A DNA stretch of 64,000 nt, from the NCBI GenBank assembly GCA_963576475.1, contig OY754964.1:8285986-8349985 (forward strand). The letters run 5' to 3'. Shown here piece after piece: positions 1 through 9,617 of the stretch. The notes under the pieces were generated by a model. It did not search any database. It was not told the origin of the DNA and was given only the letters and a program-made list of their open reading frames with translations. A program made the translations under genes and the position numbers. The stretch is from Molanna angustata. Taxonomy: Eukaryota > Arthropoda > Insecta > Trichoptera > Molannidae. Position 1 is the stretch's first letter. The number at the start of each line of letters is the position of its first letter.

Positions 1-835
1 AAAATAAACACAAACAAATAAACTCAGACATGGAACTAAAATAAAGATATAAAATTTACAAATACATAAGAATGAAATATACAAATTAACACAAACAAAT
101 AAACTTAGACATGGAACTAAAATAAAAATATATAAAATTACAAATACATAAGAATAAAATAAACACAAACAAATAAACTCAGACATGGAACTAAAATAAA
201 GATATAAAATTTACAAATACATAAGAATGAAATATACAAATTAACACAAACAAATAAACTTAGACATGGAACTAAAATAAAAATATATAAAATTACAAAT
301 ACATAAGAATAAAATAAACACAAACAAATAAACTCAGACATGGAACTAAAATAAAGATATAAAATTTACAAATACATAAGAATGAAATATACAAATTAAC
401 ACAAACAAATAAACTTAGACATGGAACTAAAATAAAAATATATAAAATTACAAATACATAAGAATAAAATAAACACAAACAAATAAACTCAGACATGGAA
501 CTAAAATAAAGATATAAAATTTACAAATACATAAGAATGAAATATACAAATTAACACAAACAAATAAACTTAGACATGGAACTAAAATAAAAATATATAA
601 AATTACAAATACATAAGAATAAAATAAACACAAACAAATAAACTCAGACATGGAACTAAAATAAAGATATAAAATTTACAAATACATAAGAATGAAATAT
701 ACAAATTAACACAAACAAATAAACTTAGACATGGAACTAAAATAAAAATATATAAAATTACAAATACATAAGAATTAAATAAAAAAGTAATACAGACAAA
801 CAAACTCAGACATGTCACTCAAATAAAAATATAAA
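1..835. repeat. 155-bp satellite, five near-identical copies
   Basis: A tandem array with a 155-bp period fills the left edge of the window and probably continues outside it. Positions 1-775 hold five copies that look essentially identical; 776-835 is a diverged half copy. Each 155-bp unit is itself two related halves of about 77 bp, both containing the words CACAAACAAATAAACT and AGACATGGAACTAAAATAAA, so the array is a higher-order dimer. Short minus-strand reading frames of about 67 codons recur once per unit; they are by-products of the repeat and not genes. Confidence 0.95.
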
Positions 836-847
836 ATTAACAACACT

Positions 848-929
848 ACTTTTATATTTGATAGGTAGGTACTTTTATATTTGATAGGTAGGTACTTTTA
901 TATTTGATAGGTAGGTACTTTTATATTTG
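848..929. repeat. 23-bp minisatellite
   Basis: Three full copies and one partial copy of a 23-bp unit beginning ACTTTTATATTTGATAGG. The last copy changes to TTTGGTGGGT and the repeat stops. It begins directly after the degraded end of the 155-bp satellite. Confidence 0.9.
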
Positions 930-1087
930 GTGGGTACCCTTTGTGGATTGTGAATTCGATTCAATAAACGATTGTTCTAAATATTTTTTTAATGGTAGGA
1001 ATCAAATAATTTTACCTACATTTAGATATGAACTATTTTCCATACAATTAATTTTGTATATTCGACTTTTTTGTGTAGCGAAGTGCA

Positions 1088-1236
1088 CAAAGCAGTGGGT
1101 TTTTTGCCATAAGGCAATTTCCTCCAAACAATATGAAGCCTCAAGTCACGGCACGGTATACCAACACAGCACATCTTGCAATGTGGGATAACCAGCGACA
1201 TGTTTGCAGGTGTGCATTACCTTATAAAAGGATGCA
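1088..1236 (-). repeat. interspersed repeat C, copy 1
   Basis: This stretch shares blocks with 31300-31395, 47885-48075, 60387-60490 and 61690-61945, including GGATAACCAGCGACA, GGTGTGCATTACC and a following TATAAAAGG. The left end carries the reverse complement of the GAAATTGCC hairpin tail found on several other repeats. Judged by the copy at 61690-61945, which ends in a GGTATGAATGAATGAAT tail, the sense strand of this copy is minus. It is non-coding and probably a SINE or LINE 3' end. Confidence 0.55.
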
Positions 1237-2114
1237 TTACACTAAATAAACTAAATAATTGTCAATGATGTGTTTATGGTGTAAATGTCCATTATACTAT
1301 TTTTTTATTAAAGAAATTGACTATCGTTCTAAATATATTTTTACCCGGTGACAAGGACCTAGTCAGCTGAAACGTTCGTCCTAATTTAAGGAAAAAAAAT
1401 GTAGAACCGTGATCAATTTAGTTGGGTTTATAAAGCCTACTATAAGCCTTCTATAATTAACAAACTGTTCATAGCACTGATGAAAGAAGGAATAGAATTG
1501 AAGGACTTTGAAGGGCTATCGTTAAATAATTATTTGATAATTATAGTCATTTCATAAATATTTGAATGTGTTATTGATATCATGTTGGTTTTTTCTTTTA
1601 TATTAAAAAAGAAAGTTTCCTTAACTATTCTGCAATACTCGAAAAGGATGATTTGCATCATCAATACTATTTGTTTATTTGTAAATTTTTAGGAAGACTA
1701 ACAGCTATACATTACAGTATTACCTACATCTAATATACCTACTATGATGAATTAAGAAACTTTGCAGAAGTAAAGACTAAATGTATGTAATTAAAAATGT
1801 AAATATACAAAAATGGTTTAGTCGGGTATAAAGAATAAACAATCCGCCAGAAATTCACGTTTATTATTTTAATTGATTCTGCTTAGTCTTATCAATAAAA
1901 TGATTGTTGTTTGTAACTAAGGTACGTGGATGCTATACAAAGATGTTTGAGAAAGCATTTTGTGTGGACGAGTTATCTGTTGTTTGATAGCGTTGCAAGT
2001 TAGTTTCTCTACGGTACGACCTCTAGGTACATATTTATTGGCGACAGGACCGTAAAAATGATATATTTCGCCTAAATTTAAATAGTGATGCTGTAGAAAT
2101 CTATTTCCACAAAC
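1237..2114. other. AT-rich stretch without recognised gene
   Basis: No coding region was recognised. A short hairpin with the word GCTGAAACGTTCG near 1350-1376 is a weak relative of the hammerhead-like motifs described elsewhere in this window. Confidence 0.5.
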
Positions 2115-2474
2115 AATCTTTCATATACAACGTATATCGACAGAATCGAAAGAATCCAGCGAAAGTTTGCTTCAAATCTTGATTTTCTCCTTGGTCTCAA
2201 CTATAGTTATTATGCTGAATCAATCGATTACCATAATTTGGTAACTCTGGCAAACCGCAGGACCCTAATTGATATTATGTATTTGTTCAAGTTATTTGGC
2301 TGTCCGAGCCGAACAACCAGATATCCTAGCACTTTTTTTATTCCTAATTGTAATAACAACTACACTCAGAATGCTTTTGTGTACCGTGCTCGCACGGTGT
2401 ATAATGCTTTATTTTATACATTCGACATCTCTGCGAGCTTTCTTAGTGCGTTTAGGACAGCTGTCTCCTCCTAG
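2115..2474 (+). pseudogene. Jockey/CR1-type LINE reverse transcriptase C-terminus
   Basis: One open frame runs from about 2115 to a TAG at 2472-2474. It reads YIDRIERIQRKFAS near its start and continues through LANRRTLIDIMYLFKL. The pattern of a helix ending in 'RIERIQRKF', followed by 'YHNLVTLANRR', is the usual thumb-to-C-terminal part of Jockey or CR1 superfamily reverse transcriptases. The catalytic RT motifs and the endonuclease are absent, so this is a 5'-truncated dead copy. Its last 60 bp are repeated on the opposite strand at 43721-43813, which gives independent evidence of a dispersed element. Clade assignment is by recognition only. Confidence 0.65.
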
Positions 2475-3008
2475 TACTTTGATTTAATCAGCACATAAAT
2501 TTATTTAGGAAAAGGCAGTTAAACACATAAATTTATTACAAAAAAATGTTTTTCCTAAAAGAAATGTTTGAGAAACTCTGGAATTCAGTTGAAAAAACAA
2601 TTTTGAGATTTCGTATTTGTATATATTTATACCAATTTTCAGGGTTCTAGCTTATATGGTTTTTGAGATATATGGAAAAAATAAATGTAAAAATTCAAAA
2701 GTTGATAACCCCTGATTGAAACATAAATTTAAAATTGTGAGTATACAAGTTTTATATGCCTTTAATTATCTATATACTCGGAATTTTCAAGCTCTGTAAA
2801 TTGAGCGGATCAAAAGTTATAAGGGGAGGGGGACACAGACACCCACAGAAACACGGACACACAGCCACACTAAATATTCTACTCCGAATTCTGAGTAAAT
2901 CCGTATATGGAATATATTATATGCTGCGAAGCCTCTATGTTGGTGTTTTTGACTTCAAAGTTGGAAAAACCGTGAAAAATATAGACCCTGCATACAAATC
3001 TCGCGTAT
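2475..3008. other. non-coding stretch with C/A-rich patch
   Basis: The first part is the likely 3' tail of the LINE ending at 2474. The stretch 2826-2875 is rich in GGACACAGACACCCACAG-like text, resembling a short degenerate CA repeat. No gene was recognised. Confidence 0.4.
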
Positions 3009-4201
3009 CTTGGCTTGATACTTTGTCGGTATGTTAAGAGAATAAAATTCCTTGAACAAATCGACAGTACATGTGTGATTACATTTAAAGCACTCACTTC
3101 CTGTTAATAAAATCGGATAATGTTGTAATGACTGCAGTGAAATCGTTGGAGTTTGATAATTTTCTCATAGATACCATTATTGGATTTTGACCAAATTAAA
3201 ATGGGACCAATCGGAAGATAATCCCTTTCTAATAAATTGAGAATCATCGCAATCGGACAATGTGTTAAAAAGAAGCTGCCGAACCCGCGTCTTCTGGATT
3301 GATTTTTATTACAATTTTAGTTTTACGAACAAGGCATCTTAAGATTGTAGAATGTTTTGGATTTATTTTCTGGCACTTAACCCTCAGGAACAGGGGGGAA
3401 TGGCGAGATAGTTGGACATCCGTACCCCAGGAACAGGCACAGAGCAATAACAGGACACAGTTCTGGAGAAAAATAGAAGTAGAAGGGTGTTTCTTGATGG
3501 GACCATGTGATTTTAACTGTTTTTTTAATATTTATTCAACTTCTTTAAATTGTGCATTTCTAGTCTTTGAAATGATTGTAGTTTCTTGGTGCGACCCTGT
3601 TGTCATATCTGGATCAACTAGAGCTGTTTGGTACTCACACGAAGTAGGTACCTACACACTGGCCAGCCGAGGTATGCTGCATGCGATAAGAAATATTCTG
3701 CTCGATATATACCTATATTTATATTGATGTATATATTTTCTAAGGTACTAAACATGTACCTTCCCTAAGATTCACTTGATACTAGATGTGCAAAAAACAT
3801 CTGGAAATAGTGAGTGAACTAAATACATACGGTCTTACTTATTAGATTTTGTTAATAGCTTACTAAACGCGCTAGTAGATAAGCAAGATTAAAATAGTTA
3901 AAATCGGTATTAAAAAATCTTACTTATAAACGTACACTAAGATGTGACTAACTAGTTCACTAAATTGTTTACGAACCATCTCATTTAATTTTTCCATATG
4001 CCCGCATAGGCTTCTCAGATATCAAAAATTAGAAAAATGCATGAAAAGTTTGAATAACTGGAAACAAACACCGCGTTGTGCTGTGTTGAGTCAAATTAAA
4101 CACGATTGCGATGAAGAATAACAAGGAAAATAGTTATCCAACTGTCGATTTTTTCAAGAGAATTTTATTCTCTTTACATATCGACAAAGTATCAAGCTAA
4201 G
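3009..4201. mobile_element. possible DNA transposon between 60-bp inverted repeats
   Basis: Bases 3009-3067 and 4142-4201 are reverse complements of each other with only a handful of differences; both contain GACAAAGTATCAAG on the appropriate strand. They enclose about 1.07 kb. This could be a non-autonomous DNA transposon with roughly 60-bp terminal inverted repeats, or two opposed copies of one short repeat. No transposase is visible between the arms, and no flanking target duplication could be confirmed. Confidence 0.45.
3380..3490 (+). pseudogene. possible LINE C-terminal remnant
   Basis: Within a 142-codon open frame, residues reading NRGEWRDSWTSVP then RTQFWRKIEVEG resemble the extreme C-terminus of RTE-like retrotransposon proteins, where a basic 'RP.. 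RW.DSW' block precedes the stop. The rest of the frame is AT-rich and unconvincing as protein. It could equally be chance. Confidence 0.22.
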
Positions 4202-4754
4202 CTTTTTTGTCTTTTGATAAAAAAGGTTGGTTTGATACAAAAAGTGTCTAGGGATAAAAGTTACTTGCAGATCACTTGAAATGTTAGGTTAGGTGATATC
4301 ACGTCGACATGACATAAATAAACATGGCCGAACAGTGCCCAGTACGCATGCGTAGTCTCCACCATAACAGTTCAAATTATTATCTACGGTGCACTAATTT
4401 CTATATTTTAGTTTTAAGAACAACAGTTACAGAATACGGAATGAAGTCCAAATGACCTTCATTTTAAAATTTTAGATCTTTCTTATCTTAGTTAAAAAAG
4501 TTACTGAATTGGATGCAATGTAACATAGTGTAATCATATTTTATTCTCTTTTTTCTAATATTGTCGTAAATAATTTCACCGAAACTGAAAAAATGTAGAA
4601 AAAAGGTTACTTTCAAACGATAGCGGCAACATACAAAGATTATGAAGGCACATTTTGATGTTACGTGTAGGTACTTGCACATTAATGGCAGCAATTCAAT
4701 TAGAGAACTTTGACAGATATTTTCGTAATGAAACCACTTTGTAAACGTCAAAAT
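4202..4754. other. AT-rich stretch, nothing recognised
   Basis: No coding region, RNA gene or clear repeat was recognised here. Confidence 0.5.
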
Positions 4755-5036
4755 ATTTCGTCACGGACTGCGAGGCGATGGCTACAGAGCACAGAGTGAC
4801 GGCCAGCGACTAGCAGCCAATATGTCATGCGAGACTTTTGGCGCGAATACTTTGATAAAAGACGCTTCGATCCGAGTGTCATGGCGGACCCCCGCGGTGC
4901 GCGCGCAGCCTCTTCCCGCCCGAACGATTTACCGCCAAATAAATCTACGCCTGCGCACAGCTTCACATCAAAGAGAGAGCCGAAACAATTCCGCAGCTTA
5001 AACGCTTTTATTCGAAACACACTGAAAAAATCTTAA
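4755..5036 (+). other. GC/CpG-rich island with a short open frame
   Basis: This patch stands out from the AT-rich surroundings through CpG-dense text such as CCCGCGGTGCGCGCGC. A plus-strand frame from an ATG at 4881 (context GTCATGG) runs to a TAA at 5034-5036 and would give about 51 residues beginning MADPRGARAASSRP and ending in basic residues. No family is recognised. It may be the 5' end or promoter region of a transcript, or a conserved regulatory patch. A good donor splice site was not identified, so coding status is unproven. Confidence 0.25.
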
Positions 5037-5571
5037 TCCATTTGCTAATAATATTCAATTAGTTTTCTTCCGCACTTCAATATTTCTTCCCGCAGCGAGA
5101 TAAATTACTTAGTGTCGTACCAATAATGTTTTGATAGCGGTATTGGCTTTCATACTTATTTCAAAGAGCATGAATTTTTATAGAATTTGTTTATTTAATA
5201 CCTTGTTCTGCTGTTGTATGTAATTTATCCTTGAGTAGGTACCGATATAATATAACATTGAATTAGTTTTATTAAATGAAGAACCCACAATGTTATCGAA
5301 CAGTTAGTTATACGTCAATATTACCATTCAGAGTTACTCTTATCAATCGCATTTCTTAAGTTTTACATATTGCAATTTTAAGTAACCTGCTACGGCCGAT
5401 TTAGTTCACCTATAGCACTAGCATTTTTGCTTTGCTTAAGGATGGGGATGCATAATATATACTTATTACAAGGATATATTCTTTCATTAAAAAAAACGAA
5501 CATTCAAAGTTTTGAATAATAATGCCTACACAATTACAAATTAAAAAATTAATTACATAAATGTAGTAGAT
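5037..5571. other. AT-rich stretch with a SINE D fragment
   Basis: Bases 5394-5446 contain CGATTTAGTTCACCTATAGCAC followed by a TTTTTGCTTTGCTTAAGG-like tail. This matches the 3' part of the tRNA-derived repeat seen complete on the minus strand at 23343-23475. The rest shows nothing recognisable. Confidence 0.45.
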
Positions 5572-6227
5572 GATAGTTGTAGGAAATGTTTGGCTTTTCC
5601 AGAAACAATCGAGCATATAATATCGGGCTGTTCTTTTCTCGCGCAATCAGAATATACATTTAGACATAACCAAGTAGCAAAAATAATACACCAAAATTTA
5701 GCTATTAAATATTAATTAATTGACGCGATAAACATAAAACCATATTATGAATATGATCCGATTTCATTTTTAGAAAATAATAATATTTCGCTTTATTACG
5801 ATAAAACAATATTAACTGACCGGTCAATTCAACATAACAGACCCGATTTAATAAAACATGATAAAATTAAAAAAATAACATATATTTGCGACGTGGCTAT
5901 TCCAAATTCTAGTAATATTATAAAAACTTTTGATGAAAAAAATAGAAAATACACCTCTTTAGGTAACGAGATTAAAAGACTTTGGCATTCTCGTAAAATA
6001 ATAATATTACCGTTCATTATTTCAGCCACTGGCATTATTCCAAAATCGTTAATCCGTAATTTAGAAATTATAGATTTATCGAAAAACTTAATAATAAAAA
6101 TGCAAAAACGGTAATAATGAATACATGTAGAATTGTTAAAGATTTTTTAAACGTTAATATTCGGGAATCAGTAGGGTTGTTAGGTAGTATAAAGACCTCC
6201 TCAGAGCCTAATCCTTTGATATGTTAA
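5572..6227 (+). pseudogene. R4/Dong-type LINE, REL-endonuclease C-terminus
   Basis: The fragment is the C-terminal part of a non-LTR retrotransposon protein of the kind that uses a restriction-like endonuclease. At 5572 the frame reads DSCRKCLAFPETIEHIISGC, a CCHC zinc-knuckle pattern. Later come DRSIQHNRPDLI and TYICDVAIPN, then EKNRKYTSLGNEIKRLW, which fit the acidic catalytic and downstream part of that nuclease. FIISATGIIPKSL matches the usual C-terminal block. There is an in-frame TAA at 5713-5715. A one-base frameshift at about 6110 then leads into NTCRIVKDFLNV and on to a stop at 6225-6227. The reverse transcriptase is missing. It is a dead, 5'-truncated copy. Confidence 0.75.
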
Positions 6228-7494
6228 GTATCTGGATGGGTGAACTATTCCCAATTGAAAGCTTGATGATGCGTTTGTTGCATTTTATTTTGCTCTTTTA
6301 AATAATTTACAATTTACGCATTGATCTGCTAATTCTTTTGAGGAAGTGTATAATGGTAATAATAATAATTGAGTGTTATTATTTGTAGTGCTTAATTGTT
6401 ATTAATATCATTAGTAAATCGGCCAGCGCCGCGTAAAAACTGATTTATTAATAAGCTTATTGAACAAAAAATTTATCACTGGATTTCTGAAACACAGACT
6501 GCGTCATTTTTTGTATCGCAAATTAAATCGGATTTTTAAGAGGAAGATGTATATGTTTTAAGGTAGGAAGATGTATATGTACTTGTTTTACAAGGACATA
6601 TTCATTTTTATTTAAAAAAAAAATGTCTCTTCAATCAATTTAAAACCACGATAGTTATGTTTATTTACAAATATGCCTCTTATTGTCGAATAGTAATACG
6701 AGTACGGTTGAATTGCTGAATTAAAAATAATCATCTGCAACGGGGCAAGGCTATAACTTTCGATTAATGCGAATCAAAATAATAAATTGTACAATGGCTG
6801 ACAGTTCGATAGCGGAGCGGTTTGTTTGTTTCGTACTTACCATTCACGGACTATAGACAAATCCTGGTTGTGTCTAGATTAGAAACGCGTCTCTATGGCC
6901 ACGCATCCAGATCCAATCGATTTTCCATGGTCTACTTTAATGTTGCCATTACTCTAATTGGCGGCTTACAAGAATTATAATTACATTGTTTTTGTTTGCG
7001 AAAAGTGGCATTGATTAATTAATGATTCATCAATATCCTATTTATTTTATGTAGTAGCTAACAAAAACCAAAAAACAATGTCAATTATTACATAAATAAT
7101 TAGATAAATATATTTAAAATTAGCAAAACTTATTTGCACGTTGTGATAAAAGAACCTAATAGTGATTTCATTCAGTATATTATATGTACGTTTTTACTGT
7201 GTTCCTAATACGTTTTTACTATGTAAAAAACTGTTCATAAACAAACTATTTTTTAATAATTACAAAGTTTTTGTGTTAATATAGTGGATATCCTTTTTCA
7301 AATTAATGAACAAACATACCAAAACATTTTTCCACAAAATTCGAATATAATGACAGAACCAAAAAATTTTAATAAAAAATATCCAACAATAGGTACCTAC
7401 AACATTTACAGCATTATCACATGTGTGGGTGGAATTACCAAACATGTGGTGAGTCTAAGTTTGAATATGTTTGTTTGGTTTGTTTCATTTTAGA
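6228..7494. other. AT-rich stretch, nothing recognised
   Basis: No gene or clear repeat. Positions 6780-6980 are slightly richer in GC but show no convincing open frame. Confidence 0.5.
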
Positions 7495-7496
7495 CC

Positions 7497-7531
7497 TTGA
7501 TAATGGCGAGTCATCTCGCTGAAAACGTTCG
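7497..7531 (+). other. hammerhead-like hairpin (Penelope-type end)
   Basis: The sequence reads TTGATAA, then GCGAG, a TCAT loop, CTCGC, then GAAAACG. A YTGANNA box, a short stem and a GAAA box in this order are the core of the hammerhead ribozymes carried by Penelope-like retroelements. Helices I and III and a cleavage site were not established. Similar units lie at 18351-18385 and, on the minus strand, at 18109-18138, 18679-18712, 49828-49862 and 62905-62940. Confidence 0.35.
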
Positions 7532-8617
7532 GTCATTGTAATTGAATATTGTGGAAAAAAACATAGGTATGTATATGTTCATTGAATTAATTTATTGATC
7601 AAAATCAATCACTCAGAAGACCTGAAGTAATGAAAGTCAGTGTAAGCAAAGTAAAGTGTCTCAAGAGAGATAAATTAACATCAGACTGTGAGGATAGGTC
7701 TAGTAACCAATGAGGCAATGATTAATAATTATTTAAGTAGAGTAGAACCACTGCGTCGTTCGTTGCGAAGTTTTGATCTAGTTTTTTCAACAAGTTTCGC
7801 TTCTGACAATATTTTAATGATTGCCGTCTGAACAGTGAGTGCCTATATATTTCTGCAGCGACATCGGGTCTTGCATAATATTGTCGTCTGCTTGGAGTTG
7901 CTTGAGGTGTATATATGTACCAGCCAGCCTGACTGCCTGCTTTATGATGGATTTTAACCTCATCGAGGCGACCGACGGCACATGGAACTAGAGTGACGGG
8001 CGACAGACCCGACCACGATAATATTATGTAACTGTTTCAGATGGACGGCGAAGATAGCAAAAGATCGATTGATTTCTACGTATATACACATATCGACGTT
8101 TTATGTACGAAAGATAAAGACGATCAAAATCGAACCAAACCATTTTTGCTTCTCCAGAATGATGACATACCATATGTATCACATGGTGATAGAAGAATAT
8201 GTACTTTAGCAATCTACTTGCAGTTTTGACAGTGTGCAAAAAAGTGTTTCAATACAACAAGAATTGCTTTGTATGGCACATAGCACTATTTACAGGGTGA
8301 ATTGCCTTAAACTAAAAAAAATTGCTTTGTAAATAAACAATTTTTATCCACAATTTGAATCAATTACAAAAGTAAGAACAGAACAATTATCTTTTTTTCT
8401 CTCTCACCTATTTTATATGGTAAGTATACTTTAACTTCAGGCCTAAGAAATTGGATCATTTTGTATAATATAATCATAATTTAATTTTGATTTCGTTAAA
8501 AAAAAGAAGTTTTCAATATAATTTGGTCGTTGAAGTAAAAAAAAATTGCAGTGGTTTGTTGTGACAATGAAATGGTAGTATGAAAACGTAAGAAGTAAGT
8601 CAAATTAAAGGATGATC
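7532..8617. other. non-coding stretch, one GC-richer patch
   Basis: Positions 7845-8060 are less AT-rich than the surroundings and include TTTATGATGGATTTTAACC. The downstream TTTCAG followed by ATGGACGGCGAAG at 8041 looks like a splice acceptor plus start, but the 62-codon frame it opens is unrecognised and uncompelling. The patch may be a regulatory element. Confidence 0.3.
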
Positions 8618-8696
8618 ATATATGAGAAGGATCTAGGATCACTCGTAGACGAGTGGATAGCCGTAAAACAATATAGAATAGAATATATGAGAAGGA
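8618..8696 (+). mobile_element. 51-bp LINE tail insertion with 14-bp target duplication
   Basis: A perfect 14-bp direct repeat, ATATATGAGAAGGA, lies at 8618-8631 and 8683-8696. The 51 bp between them end in ACAATATAGAATAGAA, a short-repeat tail typical of a retrotransposon 3' end. This is an extremely 5'-truncated target-primed insertion. The parent element was not identified. Confidence 0.7.
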
Positions 8697-8965
8697 CGTT
8701 TGACAAAATAAGAGATTGACACAGACCATGCATCTAAGTTTGAGCCTTTTGCATCTCCCTATACTTTTGTTTCATTTATTACTGAAAAAAATATTATGAC
8801 AACCGAACTAGCTACCTGCATTTTAGCCAAACCTTTATTTTCAGTAATAAAGGTTTATCTATTTATGACTGTACGGTTTGGCTATGTGCAAAAAACATTT
8901 ATTTGCACATGTTTTGTAGTCATGTTAATTTTAACATGGAATATTGATACTAATAACAAAAAAAA
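8697..8965. other. short AT-rich spacer
   Basis: Nothing recognised apart from a near-inverted pair around ACCTTTATTTTCAGTAATAA at 8828-8847, where TTTATT and AATAA flank CAG. Confidence 0.35.
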
Positions 8966-9317
8966 TCTGTGTATCTTGACCCACTCGGCGGTACCCGAGT
9001 TGATGACGAGACAGGTGCAGCCGACGCTGCGCCTGGTGTGGAAATCGAAGAACTGAAAGTACTACGGGCGTGGCGAAGGCTCCCTGTGGCAGTCTGTTTT
9101 TCGTGGAGCTGCTGGGAGGGTAACCCCTGCTATGATTCACGGGCATTCACGAGTGTGGTTGGACTCTTAGTGGCAGTGGTATGAAATATGCATGGTGGTA
9201 GTTCTTGTTTCGTCCGACGAGCAGCCGCTCCGGGGATGAACAGAACACTTAGTTCTATAACGTTCCCTATGCAGTGGGGTAGGTGACTGCGACTTTTTCT
9301 CTTCTGTGTATCTTGAC
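8966..9317. mobile_element. 322-bp GC-rich insertion framed by 15-bp direct repeats
   Basis: The 15-bp word TCTGTGTATCTTGAC occurs perfectly at 8966-8980 and again at 9303-9317. The 322 bp between them are much richer in GC than the flanks. The insert has a plus-strand frame containing TRVDDETGAADAAPG then IEELKVLRAW, which looks like coding sequence but belongs to no family I can name. A 14-15 bp duplication is in the range of R1-like LINEs and of SINEs. The insert does not show a clear tRNA-like head or a simple 3' tail. Confidence 0.65.
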
Positions 9318-9364
9318 GATTACACAGTAAAATGCAAGTTTTTCTTTGTCTCTCTTAACTGTTG

Positions 9365-9617
9365 ATGATAATTGATCATTCATCATTATTATCATTCATT
9401 AGTACTACAGCCTTGTATGGGGCCTGGCTTCCTTCAGAATCCTTTTCCAGCCGTCCCTGTCCTCCGCCGCTCTTCTCCAGTTTGCTAATCCGATCGCCCC
9501 TATGTCTTCTTCTGTGTCATCCAGCCATCTTAGCTTGGGCCTGTCTCTTCTTCTTCTGCCCTCTAGATTGGTGTTAAGAATCTTTTCGGGGATAATTGGG
9601 GGGTAATGATTGATCAT
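9365..9617 (-). pseudogene. RTE-like LINE C-terminus
   Basis: The minus-strand frame 9405-9617 reads GRRRRDRPKLRWLDDTEED, then ANWRRAAEDRDGWKRILKEARP before the stop. This is the same C-terminal block as in the better preserved element at 53477-54412 (GRPKLRWLDG, NWRNASQDRQSWRRALQEAK). Beyond the stop lies ATGATAATGAATGATGA-like tail text at 9365-9404, as expected for an RTE 3' end. It is 5'-truncated. Confidence 0.75.

Noticed and set aside
138..818. Series of 67-71 codon minus-strand frames rich in F, L and Y
   Set aside because: Each is one unit of the 155-bp satellite; no gene signals.
3299..3727. 142-codon frame as a host gene
   Set aside because: Only a short part looks like a LINE C-terminus; the rest is AT-driven.
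8041..8229. TTTCAG-ATGGACGGCGAAG as acceptor plus coding start
   Set aside because: The frame after the first dozen residues has no protein-like conservation features and closes without a donor; kept only as a weak note.
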